DNA of 64,000 bases from Colius striatus. Its lineage: Eukaryota > Chordata > Aves > Coliiformes > Coliidae. The notes beneath the pieces are model-generated. The model saw only the letters and a list, made by a program, of their open reading frames with translations. It ran no database searches and had not been told where the DNA came from. Below, one piece after another: positions 1 through 29,900 of the stretch (its first letter is position 1; each line of letters begins with the position of its first letter). The DNA lies in assembly GCF_028858725.1 (NCBI RefSeq), contig NC_084790.1:5710001-5774000 (forward strand), written 5' to 3'. Made by a program: the position numbers and the translations under genes.

Positions 1-3000
1 GAATCTCTTCGTAACCTCTCAGTCTGACCTTCACGCTTTGCACTTACAGGGCTGTCTAAGTCACCTCAACTAATCTCCTGCTCGATTGATTTCCTTTCCC
101 GTGTGCTCAGTGAAAGACCAGTCACATCTGTTAAGGAAGCTGCAACCCACAGGTGTTCCCCTCCCGTAACTCCTTGGGAAGTCAGCCCAAACCCAAACCA
201 GCACACGGTGGCTGCAAAGGGTGATGTTTTACACTTGATAGATGAAGCACACACAGGACTTAAAAATCCAAACAAACCAGGTCACAGCAGAACTGGCAAA
301 GCCCATCTTGCTGGTAGAGAACCTGGTCACTGTGCTTTAATTCCTGGAAACCTCTGAACTGCCCATGATGCCACAGAATGCTTCCTCCTTCGAATAAGCA
401 CAGTATGAGTTGCCAGCAGTGGTTAAAGATTCACAGGAACATTCTGGATGTTACATAGATAAACCAGAGTAAGCTCTGTCCAGTTACTCAAAGACTGAAA
501 GCCTGTCCTGACAGTGCACCAGAAATTCAAGCATCACCTCTGAAGATACTTGTGCCAAAGTGTAAAAAGCCAAAAAACCCTATTAAACAAAATTCTCCCT
601 CTACAAAAAGTGCCTCGAAGTGGAGCTACCATTTCCAATAGGAAAAAGTAATACAGGATGAAAGCTTCCTTGGATCCAAAGCCAGTTATCCTTTGGCATT
701 CACCTGCCTTTATTTAAAGACGCAGCTGAACTCAAGCAGGAATGTACATCAACAGCCCCTGGGCAGGTTCCTCAGAACGTGGCAACCAGTCTGTCACTGG
801 GGAGAAGAATCACAGTGATCCTCCTGCAGCTCAGCGCTGGGGACCTGCTTCCTGGCAGCTCTGTTAAGACTGTCCAAGAAAAGACAGTGCTGGTTTCAAA
901 ATAGCTTCTTGAACTGCTTATGCAGCCTCCTCTGGGACTTCGCAGTACGTGAGGTCTGGAGAGGAGACAGCGAGCTGTCCAAGGAAATCCCAAGGATTCA
1001 GGCTCAAGGTAGGTACAAGAGCTGTCTTTGTTTTAAGACATTCTTATTGACTAAGAGTCAGAGGTGCAGCAAGAACCAAGCTGGAGCAATACCAGGAGCA
1101 GGCTTTAGAGCTAAAATGGGTCAAGGGAGCCTGCAGCAATCAGGAGAGAGAAAATCTCCTTTATTTTCTTTCTTCTTGGCAGACTGATCTTTTAAATCTG
1201 TGCTCTGAATACAGACAAGCTGAAGATATTGGTAAAGACAGATCTGGGCTTAGAAAATAGACCCTGGGAAGCTCCTGCTGGTTGTCTCGGCTGCTGCAGT
1301 GTGAGGATGGGGACAGACCTGTGGCTCTGAGCAAGAGCTCCCTTGACACTACAGTGGCTGCTTCTCAATGGTTAAAGCAAAAAAAATCAACAAAGTCTTT
1401 GGGTTTTTGTTATTATTTTTTTAAAGACATGGTCTCTCCTAGAGCTACATCTACACTTGAGAGGAGAAGAACTCTGGAAGAGCAATCTCTGTACACAGAA
1501 GAGGCAATTTGGCTTGAGATGCTGTAAGTAAAAAAGATGACAAGTACCAGACTGATAGCACAGTGGAGAGGAGCCGCTGCTGCCTCACTCCCTCCGTTTC
1601 TGATCACGTACTTTCTCAAGAGCTTTAGTCAATATAGAATTATTGCTAAGAAGCAATTCTGCTTCTTTGGAAACAGAGTAGAGTGGTTGCCCTTTGATTT
1701 GCAGCAGTCAAGGAAAACAAGTCTGCAAAACTAACAGAATTGAGAGCTCACCTACAATCTTTTGTCTGCTTTTGGTCTCCAAGTTTGAGAACAAGTAAAA
1801 TTTAAGACAGTGCTACGAGATAGAGGAGCACGGGAAGAGAAGAGAAGAAAGAGGTTTATGATTAAACCACAGAAAAGATAATGAATTCTTATCTCTGGCA
1901 CAACATTCACCAACACACCATGCAATTTCTCTGCTCCCTTTCATAAAATGGAAATAGCATTCATTACCTCAGAGACACTGGGAAGCATAACTGTCTTCAG
2001 GGAAGCCAGAATGCAGCAGCAGTACAGGGTGTTTTTTAGGCAATATCCGTGGAATTACATCACAGAAGCTTTTCCTTCAAGATTCTCTACTACTGAGAAC
2101 ATATTTGTTTTCTACTTGTCACTTGACCTAAGACAATGTAAGTTAGCAAAAAGGTGAAGGTGACAGAGGAAAACACTTTTGTAGCCTCAGGTTTAATTTT
2201 CCAGTAAATCTGTTGTTTGAGAAGAACTACAGGACAGTAAAACAGACGAAACAAAAATCTGAGGGCAAGAAAAGTTGCGTGAAGCAACACGTAGGGGTGG
2301 GGGAAGCAGGGGACAGAAACAGAGGCAAGAGCCACTCAGGAAAGAGATCAAGATCCCATCTGGAGGGGCAAAAGGCCAAAGCCACAGAACAGATGGAGAC
2401 TAAGTGACAGCTGGTAGAAACACGCTTTCATGTGGAAAGTTTGCTCTTTGGAGAATTTTGGTCTCCAGCTCTGAAGGCATCATGATGGTAACAGCTCCTC
2501 CCCACACGACAGCGGGGAGCTCGGCGGCGCTCAGGGGCGGGTGTGCGAAAGCTCAGTGCTGGTGGTTAATTAACAAGGGCCCTGTCAACATTTGGAAGCT
2601 GCTGTCACATCACCTTGGCATGGGATTAGCAGCAGAGGGTCTTGTTCCCTCACCAATAGGGATGAAAAGGATTAATGTGGGCCCCTCTGGTTAAACAGGT
2701 TTCCTGTAAACTTTTACATATGCCAAGAGTTGCTGCTGTTTTCCAAGGGCTCAGATGAAGGACACAATGCAGCTGGGTGCTTACACACATCGTCTAACTG
2801 GCTGCTCCACCGGTGCACTTGTGGAAAAAAATCAGTCAGTCAGAGGAGGGGGTGCTCTTCAACACAGGCATTTAATCCAGGGATCCTTCCAGGCTGCTCC
2901 AAAGAACTGACATAATTCTGAGACCCCTTGGAGAGAGCTGTGCTGCTTCTCCCCAAGATCAGCCAACAACACTCAAAGTTCTGGAAAAGTGGCCATTGTC

Positions 3001-3297
3001 ACTTTTTGTTTAATAAAGATATGATTTTTTTTTCCTGTTAAGGCAAGAATTTCATCCTGCTGCTAGGACTTAGTACTGCAGCTTTGATTACAGAAAAACA
3101 ACGAAAGCCTAATTACAGTTAAAACTGAAAGTATTACACTTTTCTGACAATTTAGAATTACAAAACTGAAACAACAACAACAAAAAAATCCACGGTCTCC
3201 CCTTCTGATTACCTATCCTGAGTCCAGTTTCATAACAGATTGAGGTACAAGACAATAAATTAAAAGTTCATTCCAACTGCAGAGTCCAGCCACGTCC
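1..3297. other. 3' flank of SLC35B1; no gene recognised
   Basis: No exon or repeat family is recognisable here. The start of this block (position 3297 downwards) must include the SLC35B1 3' UTR, since that gene runs leftwards and its stop ends at 3298. Candidate minus-strand poly(A) signals are an ATTAAA at 2871-2876 and AATAAA copies at 1160-1165 and 709-714; I cannot choose between them. A small GC-rich patch with a GGGGCGGG box lies at 2534-2541. The open frames in this interval are short and resemble no protein I know. Confidence 0.6.
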
Positions 3298-3350
3298 TCA
3301 ATGCGATGTCTTCTTTACTCCCTTTCCAAATTTGGCATCAAGGCCAAGGC
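3298..3350 (-). CDS. SLC35B1: SLC35B1 coding exon 9 (terminal)
   Basis: Encodes the last 17 residues, [17 protein letters not shown] (the first shared with exon 8), followed by TGA. The dilysine near the C-terminus fits ER residence. Confidence 0.94.
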
Positions 3351-6300
3351 CTGCAAAGACATCAAATAATCCATGTGCACAGAAAATGGACTTTGCATTC
3401 TTCAAATGAGGAAGGAACTTCCTGAAAGATCAGCTTAACAGCACTGATTTAAGGTCAGTCACTCAGGGACTTTGTGTGGGTGGGAAAAACCAAAGCAGAC
3501 CAAATGGATCTGAGGGAAGTCATGCTGATTGAATCACAGAACCATTACAGTTGGAAAACCCCTTGAAGCTCCTGGCGTCCCAGCCCTGCCCTCACACTGC
3601 CCAGCCAAACACTAACCCCTGGCCCTCAGCACCTCAGCTTTGGGATCCCTCCAGGGCTGGGCACTCCCCCATCTCCCTGGGCAGCCTGGCACAGGGACTG
3701 ACACCCCTCTCAGGGAAACAGTTCTGCCTCAGCTCCAATCTCAACCTCTCCTGGGGCAACCCGAGCCCATTTCTTTGTTGACATGCTTCCCTTCTCCTGC
3801 TACAAACACACTCTGCCATGGAGAGCATTTGAATATATGGCTTTTTGAGAAGCACCTCATTAGCTCTCCCCTTGTCACTCCTCACCTCTCCCTGGGGTCA
3901 CCAGAAAGGCCCCAGCATTGGCCTCCCCGACTTACCCAGGAACACCAGGACTGTCCCCACCCACTGCATGCTGCTGATGGGATTGGCAAACAGAACAACA
4001 GAGGCCAAGATGGTGAAGAACTTGCGGGTTGTGGTGATGATGGAACAGGTCAGAGGGCCGAAGTACACCACGGTCATGAAAATGAAACTCTGTAAAAGAG
4101 CAAACAGACACCTGGTGTTGCTCTGACTGGGAAGAGGACAACGTGGATTGTACTACCAGATGAAAAGCCACCAAGAGTCATGCCAAATCCTAGTAATTTC
4201 CACACAAACTGACACCAGTTTTACTGTGAAGGTGAAAGCAAGCACTAGCCATGGCAAAGGCAAGTGACACGGCCTCCCAGTGCTGCTGCCAGCTGGGCAA
4301 GCACGTCCCCACCACAGCTGCAAAGTTACCTGCCCCAGTGCACTCGTCAGGCCGAACAGCAGGATGTTGTAAATGATGCTGGGGTACCGTTCTATGAAAC
4401 TCAGGAACTCCCAGAGCTCACCAGTGAACAGTATCCCTGGAAGAAAGATAAGACGGAAAGCGTGAATTACAAGCCCAGAGGCAGCTCAATCAGCCCCCAT
4501 CTGTGTAGCATGACCTCAGTTTGTGCTCAAAACCCAGCAATGGCAAAGGCTAAATTCCACCCTCTGGAAAACAAAGAGAACAGGAAAAAAGGTGGTCACT
4601 GTCCTCCTTAACCAGAGAGGTACAATTGATAATTGTAGATCCTACTCTGACAGGATGTCCCTAGTGATTAATTAGAAGTGCTGCTCCCTAATAGGTGCAG
4701 AGCCCAGGGCCAGCAGCAGGGAGGGCACTGAGGCCAATGAGCCTTGGGCAGCTGTGCTCTGCAGCACTGACCAACCTCAGCTTTCCAGACAAACAAAAAC
4801 ACCTCAGAATGAAACAGAAAGTTGTTTGCAAGGAGCATTCTAGGCCCATTTTTGGAGGAGGACACAAAGTCCTTTCCCAGGGTCTGTCGCAGAGCAGACT
4901 CTGGGTGAGGCAACTGTGGCTTTTACGGGGTGCTCCTTACCAGCCCCCAGGAACAAGGTGGACCACAGATTAACGTTCAGCATCATGTGGTTGGAGCCCG
5001 TCTGGTAGTGAGCTCTTATGTGGTCCTGGGAGACTCCAGTCAGCCCATCCAAGGTCAGTGACAGCAGCTGAGGAAAGAGGCAGCAAAGAAAACCCTCGTG
5101 ATTTATTTCATAGAATCCCAGAATGGTTGGGGTTGGAAGGGCCCTGCAGAGCTCATCCAGCCCAACTCCCTGCTAAAGCAGGTTCCCCTTGATCAGGTCA
5201 CACAGGAACGTGTGCAGGTGGGTTTGGAAACCTCCCGAGAAGGAGCCTCCACACCCTCCCTGGGCAGCCTGGGCCAGTGCCCTGTTACTATTGAAGAAGT
5301 TTTTCCTTGTGGAACCTTTTGTGTTCCAGCTTATTTCTTCTTTATGGGGAAGACCTTGGGGTTAACAGCTGGATTAGATGGCCTTAAAGGTCCAATCTCA
5401 ATGATTTGGTTATTTCCCCTCATTTTTTACACCCCAATCACCTATTCAACAACAATTATGTGGCCTCAAACCGTAAGCGATGAGGAACAGGGTGCACTCG
5501 GACACTGATCTCATGCCACAGCCCTATCTCATACCATGCCAGTGGAAGTGTTTCTGCAGCAGCTTCAGGGTTAAGCGTGAGGTACAAAGGCCACGGCTTT
5601 ATCAGTGCCGGAGCCTCTGTCAGGGCTGGTGGCCTTGGCCACACTCACCAGGAGCAGCTCCCCGTAGCCAAAGACGTGGTCATCAGTCCCCACCACCTTC
5701 TTTGGCTTGTACAGAAACAGGGCCACGCCTGCCACTATCAACAGGACGCAGAGATATTTGGCAGGTGGGTACTTCTTCCGCAGAAGAGTCACTCCTAAAA
5801 GCATGACTGTAAAGAGGCAACGTCACCAACCGCTCCCAAAACCCTCCCGTGGGAATTCACCTTCGCCACACAGAACGAGACACGGGTAAAACGCCGCTCA
5901 CTCCTCCCGAGGCAGAGGGATGGGGGAGAGGTGCTTATGAGGTCCTTGCTGAGGGCACGAGAAATCCACACAGACACGTGAGAAAAAAGGGGAAATGTGC
6001 TTACCTGGAATGGGCTTACAAGATTTGCCAAGGACCTACAAAACAAAAGACCTCATCAACCCTCCGTGTGCCATCACAGAGTGGCAGTGGGGCCACCAAC
6101 CCACTCTGACCCATCCCCTCCAGTAAAACCTCCCACATACTGCAAAAACCAGAAGGGTTTAGAAATGGTCTCCAGCCCTCCAACGCGAGCACCGACTCCC
6201 AGTCAGCCAGTTCTCATCATTTCTGAGGATTGTTGGGCTCTCTCGACCCCTCCCCACACTCTCAGGGCCGACTGAGATGGGCATGATGCAGCCCCACAAA

Positions 6301-7064
6301 TGCCACGGTGGGAAAACAAGTGTCTGGATGCCCGTGTCCCCCCATGTCACGTCTCCTGCTGTCTCTCCCGCCCTGCCCAGCGGTGTGAGGGGGTACTAGG
6401 GGGCCACAACGGAGGTTAAAGCCGTCTCCCGGCACCACCCCACCTGCGTCGGGTAACTGACAAACTGTAGTGCCGAGTTGCTGGAGACCATGGCGCCCAG
6501 GTAGGAGAGGGAGCAGGCGGCATAGAGCCAGCTCCGCGTCCGATCCACTTTGACTGCATCGAAAAACTGGATAACTGGAAAGAAGGCGAAGAGGGGGAAG
6601 CTCAGGGGAGCTGCGGACAGCCGCTGCCGCCAACGTCGGCGGGGACGCCGGGGGCGGGCGAGGCCGACGCTGCCGTAAGCGCCGTCTCCTCCCGCGGGGG
6701 AAGCGCCCCGAGCGGCGGCTTGCGGCCGCGGCTCCCGACTTACGGAGCTTGGCGAAGGCGGCGTTGATCACGCACTGGATGAAGACGAGGGTCAGGGCGT
6801 ACTTGAACTTCTCCTGCTTCGCGCCCTCCCCATAGCGTCCCCGCGTGCTGCAAAGAGGGGGACACGGTCAGACCGCGGTGGGGCCCGCGCTCCGCGGGGA
6901 CTCACCCGGACAGCGCTGCCCCGGGCCCCGCTGCCCCCGCCCGGCGCCGCTCACATGCTCTCCTGCAGGATGCCGTAGTAGAAGTAGCAAGCGAAAACGC
7001 CGAGGAAGCAGACAGGCAGGCGGAGGCGCTCGGGCAGCGCGGAGCCGCCGGCAGCCGCTCCCAT
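3298..7064 (-). CDS. SLC35B1: SLC35B1, ER ATP/ADP exchanger of the nucleotide-sugar transporter family (9 coding exons)
   Basis: The product is a multi-pass membrane protein of the ER. SLC35B1 (yeast Hut1 relative, also called AXER) is described as exchanging cytosolic ATP for ER ADP to feed chaperones such as BiP. Coding exons on the minus strand are 7064-6955, 6847-6744, 6574-6444, 6035-6005, 5806-5649, 5067-4941, 4436-4330, 4089-3936 and 3350-3298. They total 975 nt, or 324 aa plus TGA; human is 322 aa by recall. All introns are GT/AG and all phases join. The ATG sits in a perfect GCCGCCATGG context. The first membrane span is about residues 14-34, followed by the loop with [12 protein letters not shown]. 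The stretches [27 protein letters not shown] and [14 protein letters not shown] are family hallmarks. The tail KKTSH is a dilysine-like ER retention signal. CR1 pieces lie in the introns at 3534-3790 and 5108-5412. No frameshift or missing exon is visible. Confidence 0.97.
3534..3790 (-). repeat. CR1 retroposon 3' fragment, diverged
   Basis: Starts GAATCACAGAACCATTACAG, the reverse complement of a CR1 tail, and continues with the CCTGGGCAGCCTGGCACAGG block seen in other copies. It lies in SLC35B1 intron 8, in the same orientation as the gene. Its right border is blurred and could extend towards 3900. Confidence 0.75.
3936..4089 (-). CDS. SLC35B1: SLC35B1 coding exon 8
   Basis: Encodes [20 protein letters not shown], then [19 protein letters not shown] and the [12 protein letters not shown] span. 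TTTRKFF is the classic nucleotide-sugar-transporter-family motif. Confidence 0.95.
4330..4436 (-). CDS. SLC35B1: SLC35B1 coding exon 7
   Basis: Encodes [20 protein letters not shown] and then [16 protein letters not shown], forming a further membrane hairpin. Ends in phase 0 before GTAACT. Confidence 0.95.
4941..5067 (-). CDS. SLC35B1: SLC35B1 coding exon 6
   Basis: Encodes [20 protein letters not shown] and then [20 protein letters not shown]. The aspartate/glutamine-rich loop and the HMMLN stretch are conserved in the family. The acceptor is TTTCCTCAG. Confidence 0.95.
5108..5336 (-). repeat. CR1 retroposon 3' fragment
   Basis: Begins TCATAGAATCCCAGAATGG, continues GGGTTGGAAGGGCCC, and has the block CCTGGGCAGCCTGGGCCAG. 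It lies in SLC35B1 intron 5. This is a well-preserved reverse-oriented CR1 end. Confidence 0.88.
5337..5412 (+). repeat. Short CR1 tail in opposite orientation
   Basis: Contains GGATTAGATGGCCTTAAAGG then TCCAATCTCAATGATTT, which is a CR1 3' tail reading in the plus direction, directly abutting the minus-oriented copy. The borders are approximate. Confidence 0.6.
5649..5806 (-). CDS. SLC35B1: SLC35B1 coding exon 5
   Basis: Encodes [18 protein letters not shown], a membrane span ([15 protein letters not shown]) and the loop [20 protein letters not shown]. The donor is CTG|GTGAGT. Confidence 0.95.
6005..6035 (-). CDS. SLC35B1: SLC35B1 coding exon 4 (31-nt microexon)
   Basis: Only 31 nt, encoding [10 protein letters not shown] plus one base. 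It is bordered by TTTTGTAG and GTAAGC. Too short for ORF-length methods, but required for the phase to continue into exon 5 and for the conserved lysine-containing motif. Confidence 0.95.
6444..6574 (-). CDS. SLC35B1: SLC35B1 coding exon 3
   Basis: Encodes [18 protein letters not shown] and then the [21 protein letters not shown] segment, a strongly conserved part of the family. It ends in phase 0 before a GTGGGG donor. Confidence 0.95.
6744..6847 (-). CDS. SLC35B1: SLC35B1 coding exon 2
   Basis: Encodes [15 protein letters not shown] and then the second membrane span ending in NAAFAKL. Acceptor TTTGCAG, donor C|GTAAGT. The split codon with exon 1 makes I37. Confidence 0.95.
6955..7064 (-). 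CDS. SLC35B1: SLC35B1 coding exon 1
   Basis: Encodes residues 1-36 plus two bases of codon 37, starting [19 protein letters not shown]. It contains the first membrane span. The donor reads AT|GTGAGC. Residues 2-9 are an alanine/glycine-rich variant of the human serine-rich start. Confidence 0.95.
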
Positions 7065-7426
7065 GGCGGCGGCGCGGCCGCTCAGCGCCGGCGGCACGTC
7101 CAGCGCCACATCCCGCGGCGCGGCCGGCGGCGGAGCGGGCTGCCTCATGCGCGCGGCCTGCGCCCGCCCGCCGCGCGGGGCCCGCCCGGGGCCGCCCGCC
7201 GCGCTGCCGGGCGCGCCGCGGGGAGCGGGCGGCCGCGCGGCGCCGGAGCCGGGCCAGACCCCGCGAGAGGGGAGCGTCGAGACCTCTCGAAGCCGCGCCG
7301 GGGCCGCCGCTGCCGCGGCTCGGCCGCCATCACGGCCGCGGCGCGCTCCTCGGGACCGGCGGCGCGCGGGGCAACCCCAGACCCGGGACCTTCGCCGAGA
7401 GCGGCTCCGGCGGTGACGTAACCCGA

Positions 7427-7445
7427 CGTGGAGCGCGGGGATTGG
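7427..7445 (-). promoter_or_regulatory. SLC35B1: ER stress response element (ERSE), perfect consensus
   Basis: The plus strand reads CGTGG, then nine bases, then ATTGG. Read in the direction of SLC35B1 this is exactly CCAAT-N9-CCACG, the ERSE bound by NF-Y plus ATF6/XBP1. It lies about 360 bp upstream of the start codon. Confidence 0.75.
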
Positions 7446-7494
7446 CTGCGTGGCCGGAGCCGACGGCGCCCCGGCTGCGCGAGTCGGGCCGTGG

Positions 7495-7506
7495 TGCGCA
7501 TGCGCA
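7495..7506. promoter_or_regulatory. NRF1-type palindrome
   Basis: TGCGCATGCGCA is a perfect inverted repeat matching the NRF1 consensus found in many CpG-island promoters. It lies about 430 bp upstream of the SLC35B1 ATG. Confidence 0.65.
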
Positions 7507-7557
7507 GCGCGCCCCGGGCCGCACTGAACCCAACCGGTGCGCTGGTTGCCTGACGTA

Positions 7558-7563
7558 TTTATT
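7558..7563 (-). terminator. FAM117A: Candidate poly(A) signal of FAM117A
   Basis: TTTATT on the plus strand is AATAAA on the minus strand. It is the first canonical signal I found downstream of the FAM117A stop codon and would give a 3' UTR of about 1.3 kb. It sits only about 0.5 kb before the SLC35B1 ATG. Confidence 0.45.
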
Positions 7564-8863
7564 TCGTGTCCTTGTGTGGCAGGACCAGCTTCTGCAAAAC
7601 CCGCCCGACAGAACGCCGAAGCCCACACTGCCCCTCTCAGCTTTGCAAGACATAAAATACAAACTTGGAACAGCTGCAAAAATAGTGTCTTTGGAAGAAA
7701 ATAGAGCTTCTACATTAGGTACAAGAAAATGGGTTTCAGTACAACCCCGAGCCCTCGCAACACAAAGCCCCATGCTTGTGTTGTCAAAAGGCTTTACAAT
7801 CAACGTTCCCGTGTTACCGCTTCACGTTCTAAGGCAGCGAAGAGGCAGCACTGCCACGGCTCCATGGGGCGGGTCTCAGTCTCGGGGAGATGCCCAGCCA
7901 GGCTGCCCTGGGCTCATGGCTGCAAAGCAGTCAGCAGCTTCTCTACAGCAGCAACCACCCCTGTGTCAGGGGCCTGTGTACAGTGCTGCTCCATCCCCAT
8001 TTCCTGCAGCGCAGCCAGGGCATTGGGAACGCCTCAAGTCTCAGGCAGATCAGGTCACCCCCTGCACTCACTGTCACCCAAGCTCTGCAGAGCACATACA
8101 TGTGAAGGCTGCACTAGCACCTGCCCTCCCCCTTTTTAGTTGCAGGATCACTGGGAGGGGTTGCTAAAGGGTCCAAGGGAGGTAGGGGCAGACATCTGCT
8201 GCTCTGCAGCCCTCTGTGCTCCAAGGGCCATGAGCTGTCTTAATAACGCAGATACACAACACTTTCTGCTCTGGTACACCCAACAGCAGCTGTCCCACAG
8301 GCCCCTTCTCCTCCTTCCCAGGGTTCAGCAATCATAGAATCACAGAATGGTAGGGGTTGGAAGGGACCTTTAGAGATCATCTGGTCCAACCCCCCTGCAG
8401 AAGCAGGGTCACCTAGATCGGGTTGCATAGACACCTGTCCAGGCGGGTCTTGAAGACCTCCAAGGAAGGAGACTCCACAACCCCTCTGGGCAGCCTGTGC
8501 CAGGGCTCCCTCACCCTCTAACCCAAATCCTCCCAGCCCAACCTCAATTAGAGCCATGGAGCCTGAGTCTGCCTTTATCCCCACAACACTGCCCAGCTGC
8601 TCAACATGGTGCTGCTCAACCAGCAAAACAATCACACAGGAAGCAAATTCAACAATTCAACAGAGGAAAGTGCTTTCAAGAGGGGAGGCTCAGAGAAAAG
8701 CCTCTCCAGCAGCAAGGAGTCCTGTGGCACACTGCACTTCACAGTTTCCATCCCTCTGAGAGCGTGGTTTCTCCATCCCATGGCTGCCTCTCGGCTGTCA
8801 GGCACTGCTCTCCACAGGCTGAGTGCCAGAGCTGCTGCTGTTGGGTGCAGCTCTCCCAAGGCC
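7564..8863 (-). other. FAM117A: Probable FAM117A 3' UTR / intergenic spacer
   Basis: Non-coding sequence between the FAM117A stop and its candidate poly(A) signal. It includes one CR1 fragment at 8333-8519. The long open frame across 6845-8167 on the plus strand is a composition effect of the GC-rich promoter and shows no similarity to a known protein. Confidence 0.5.
8333..8519 (-). repeat. CR1 retroposon 3' end
   Basis: Starts ATCATAGAATCACAGAATGG, then GGGTTGGAAGGGACC, and ends near GTGCCAGGGCTCCCTCACC. This is one of the best-preserved copies in the window and lies in the probable FAM117A 3' UTR, in sense with that gene. Confidence 0.92.
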
Positions 8864-29355
<20,492 letters not shown>

Positions 29356-29489
29356 GCCCGGGATGCCGCTGCTCTGAGTCCTCGCCGCCGCCAACGCCGC
29401 TTATCAGCGCCCCGGGGGCGGGGGCGGCGACAGGAACCCTGCGATCGTTGGCCAGCCGCAGCGCAGCGGCCCGCCCTCCTTCATGGCAG

Positions 29490-29703
29490 CCAATCAGAGC
29501 TCTTGCCGAGCTCCTCCCCCGCACGCGCTGCAACGGCAGCCAACCAGAAACGCGGACAGCTTTAACAGGCGTCATCCTCCGCTCCAGAGCCAATCACAGA
29601 GAGCGGCTGTGCTCCAGCCGCGCTCTCGATCCCGCCCCGTAGCGGCGACACAACCAATCACAGGCAGCCTGCCGCGGCCCGCCCCTTCCCTGTGACGCCC
29701 AAC
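29490..29703. promoter_or_regulatory. FAM117A: Array of five CCAAT-type boxes
   Basis: CCAAY boxes start at 29490, 29540, 29590, 29654 and 29699, each in the context CCAAYCASA. Three are perfect CCAAT and two are CCAAC. Spacing is 50, 50, 64 and 45 bp. CCAAT followed by CA/CG is the NF-Y consensus. Relative to FAM117A they read as ATTGG. Confidence 0.7.
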
Positions 29704-29900
29704 CAGAGCCGCCCGGCAATGTTTGTGTTCTGCGCCCGGCGCTGACGGCGCTGGCTCACGCGGGCGGGCCCGCTTTCTCTTTCACCTGGCGGGGGGCTCC
29801 ACCCGCTGCGCGCCCGCCCGCCTCCTCCCGTGAAGCGCAAGGGCCGGCAGCCTCGGGCCTTCACAAGCACCGGGGTGGGGGTGAGCCGGGTTTCCCCCCG

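Larger units (their letters stand above)
7065..7510 (-). promoter_or_regulatory. SLC35B1: SLC35B1 promoter, CpG-rich
   Basis: Strongly GC- and CpG-rich DNA directly upstream of the SLC35B1 ATG, with no TATA box seen. It contains an ER-stress response element (7427-7445), a CRE-like TGACGTAA at 7414-7421 and an NRF1 palindrome at 7495-7506. The transcription start cannot be fixed from sequence alone. Confidence 0.8.

Noticed and set aside
6845-8167. A 440-codon plus-strand open frame over the SLC35B1 promoter
   Set aside because: It overlaps SLC35B1 exons 1 and 2 and the GC-rich promoter in antisense, is almost entirely R/A/P/G-rich, and has no known similarity. Few stops are expected in such composition.
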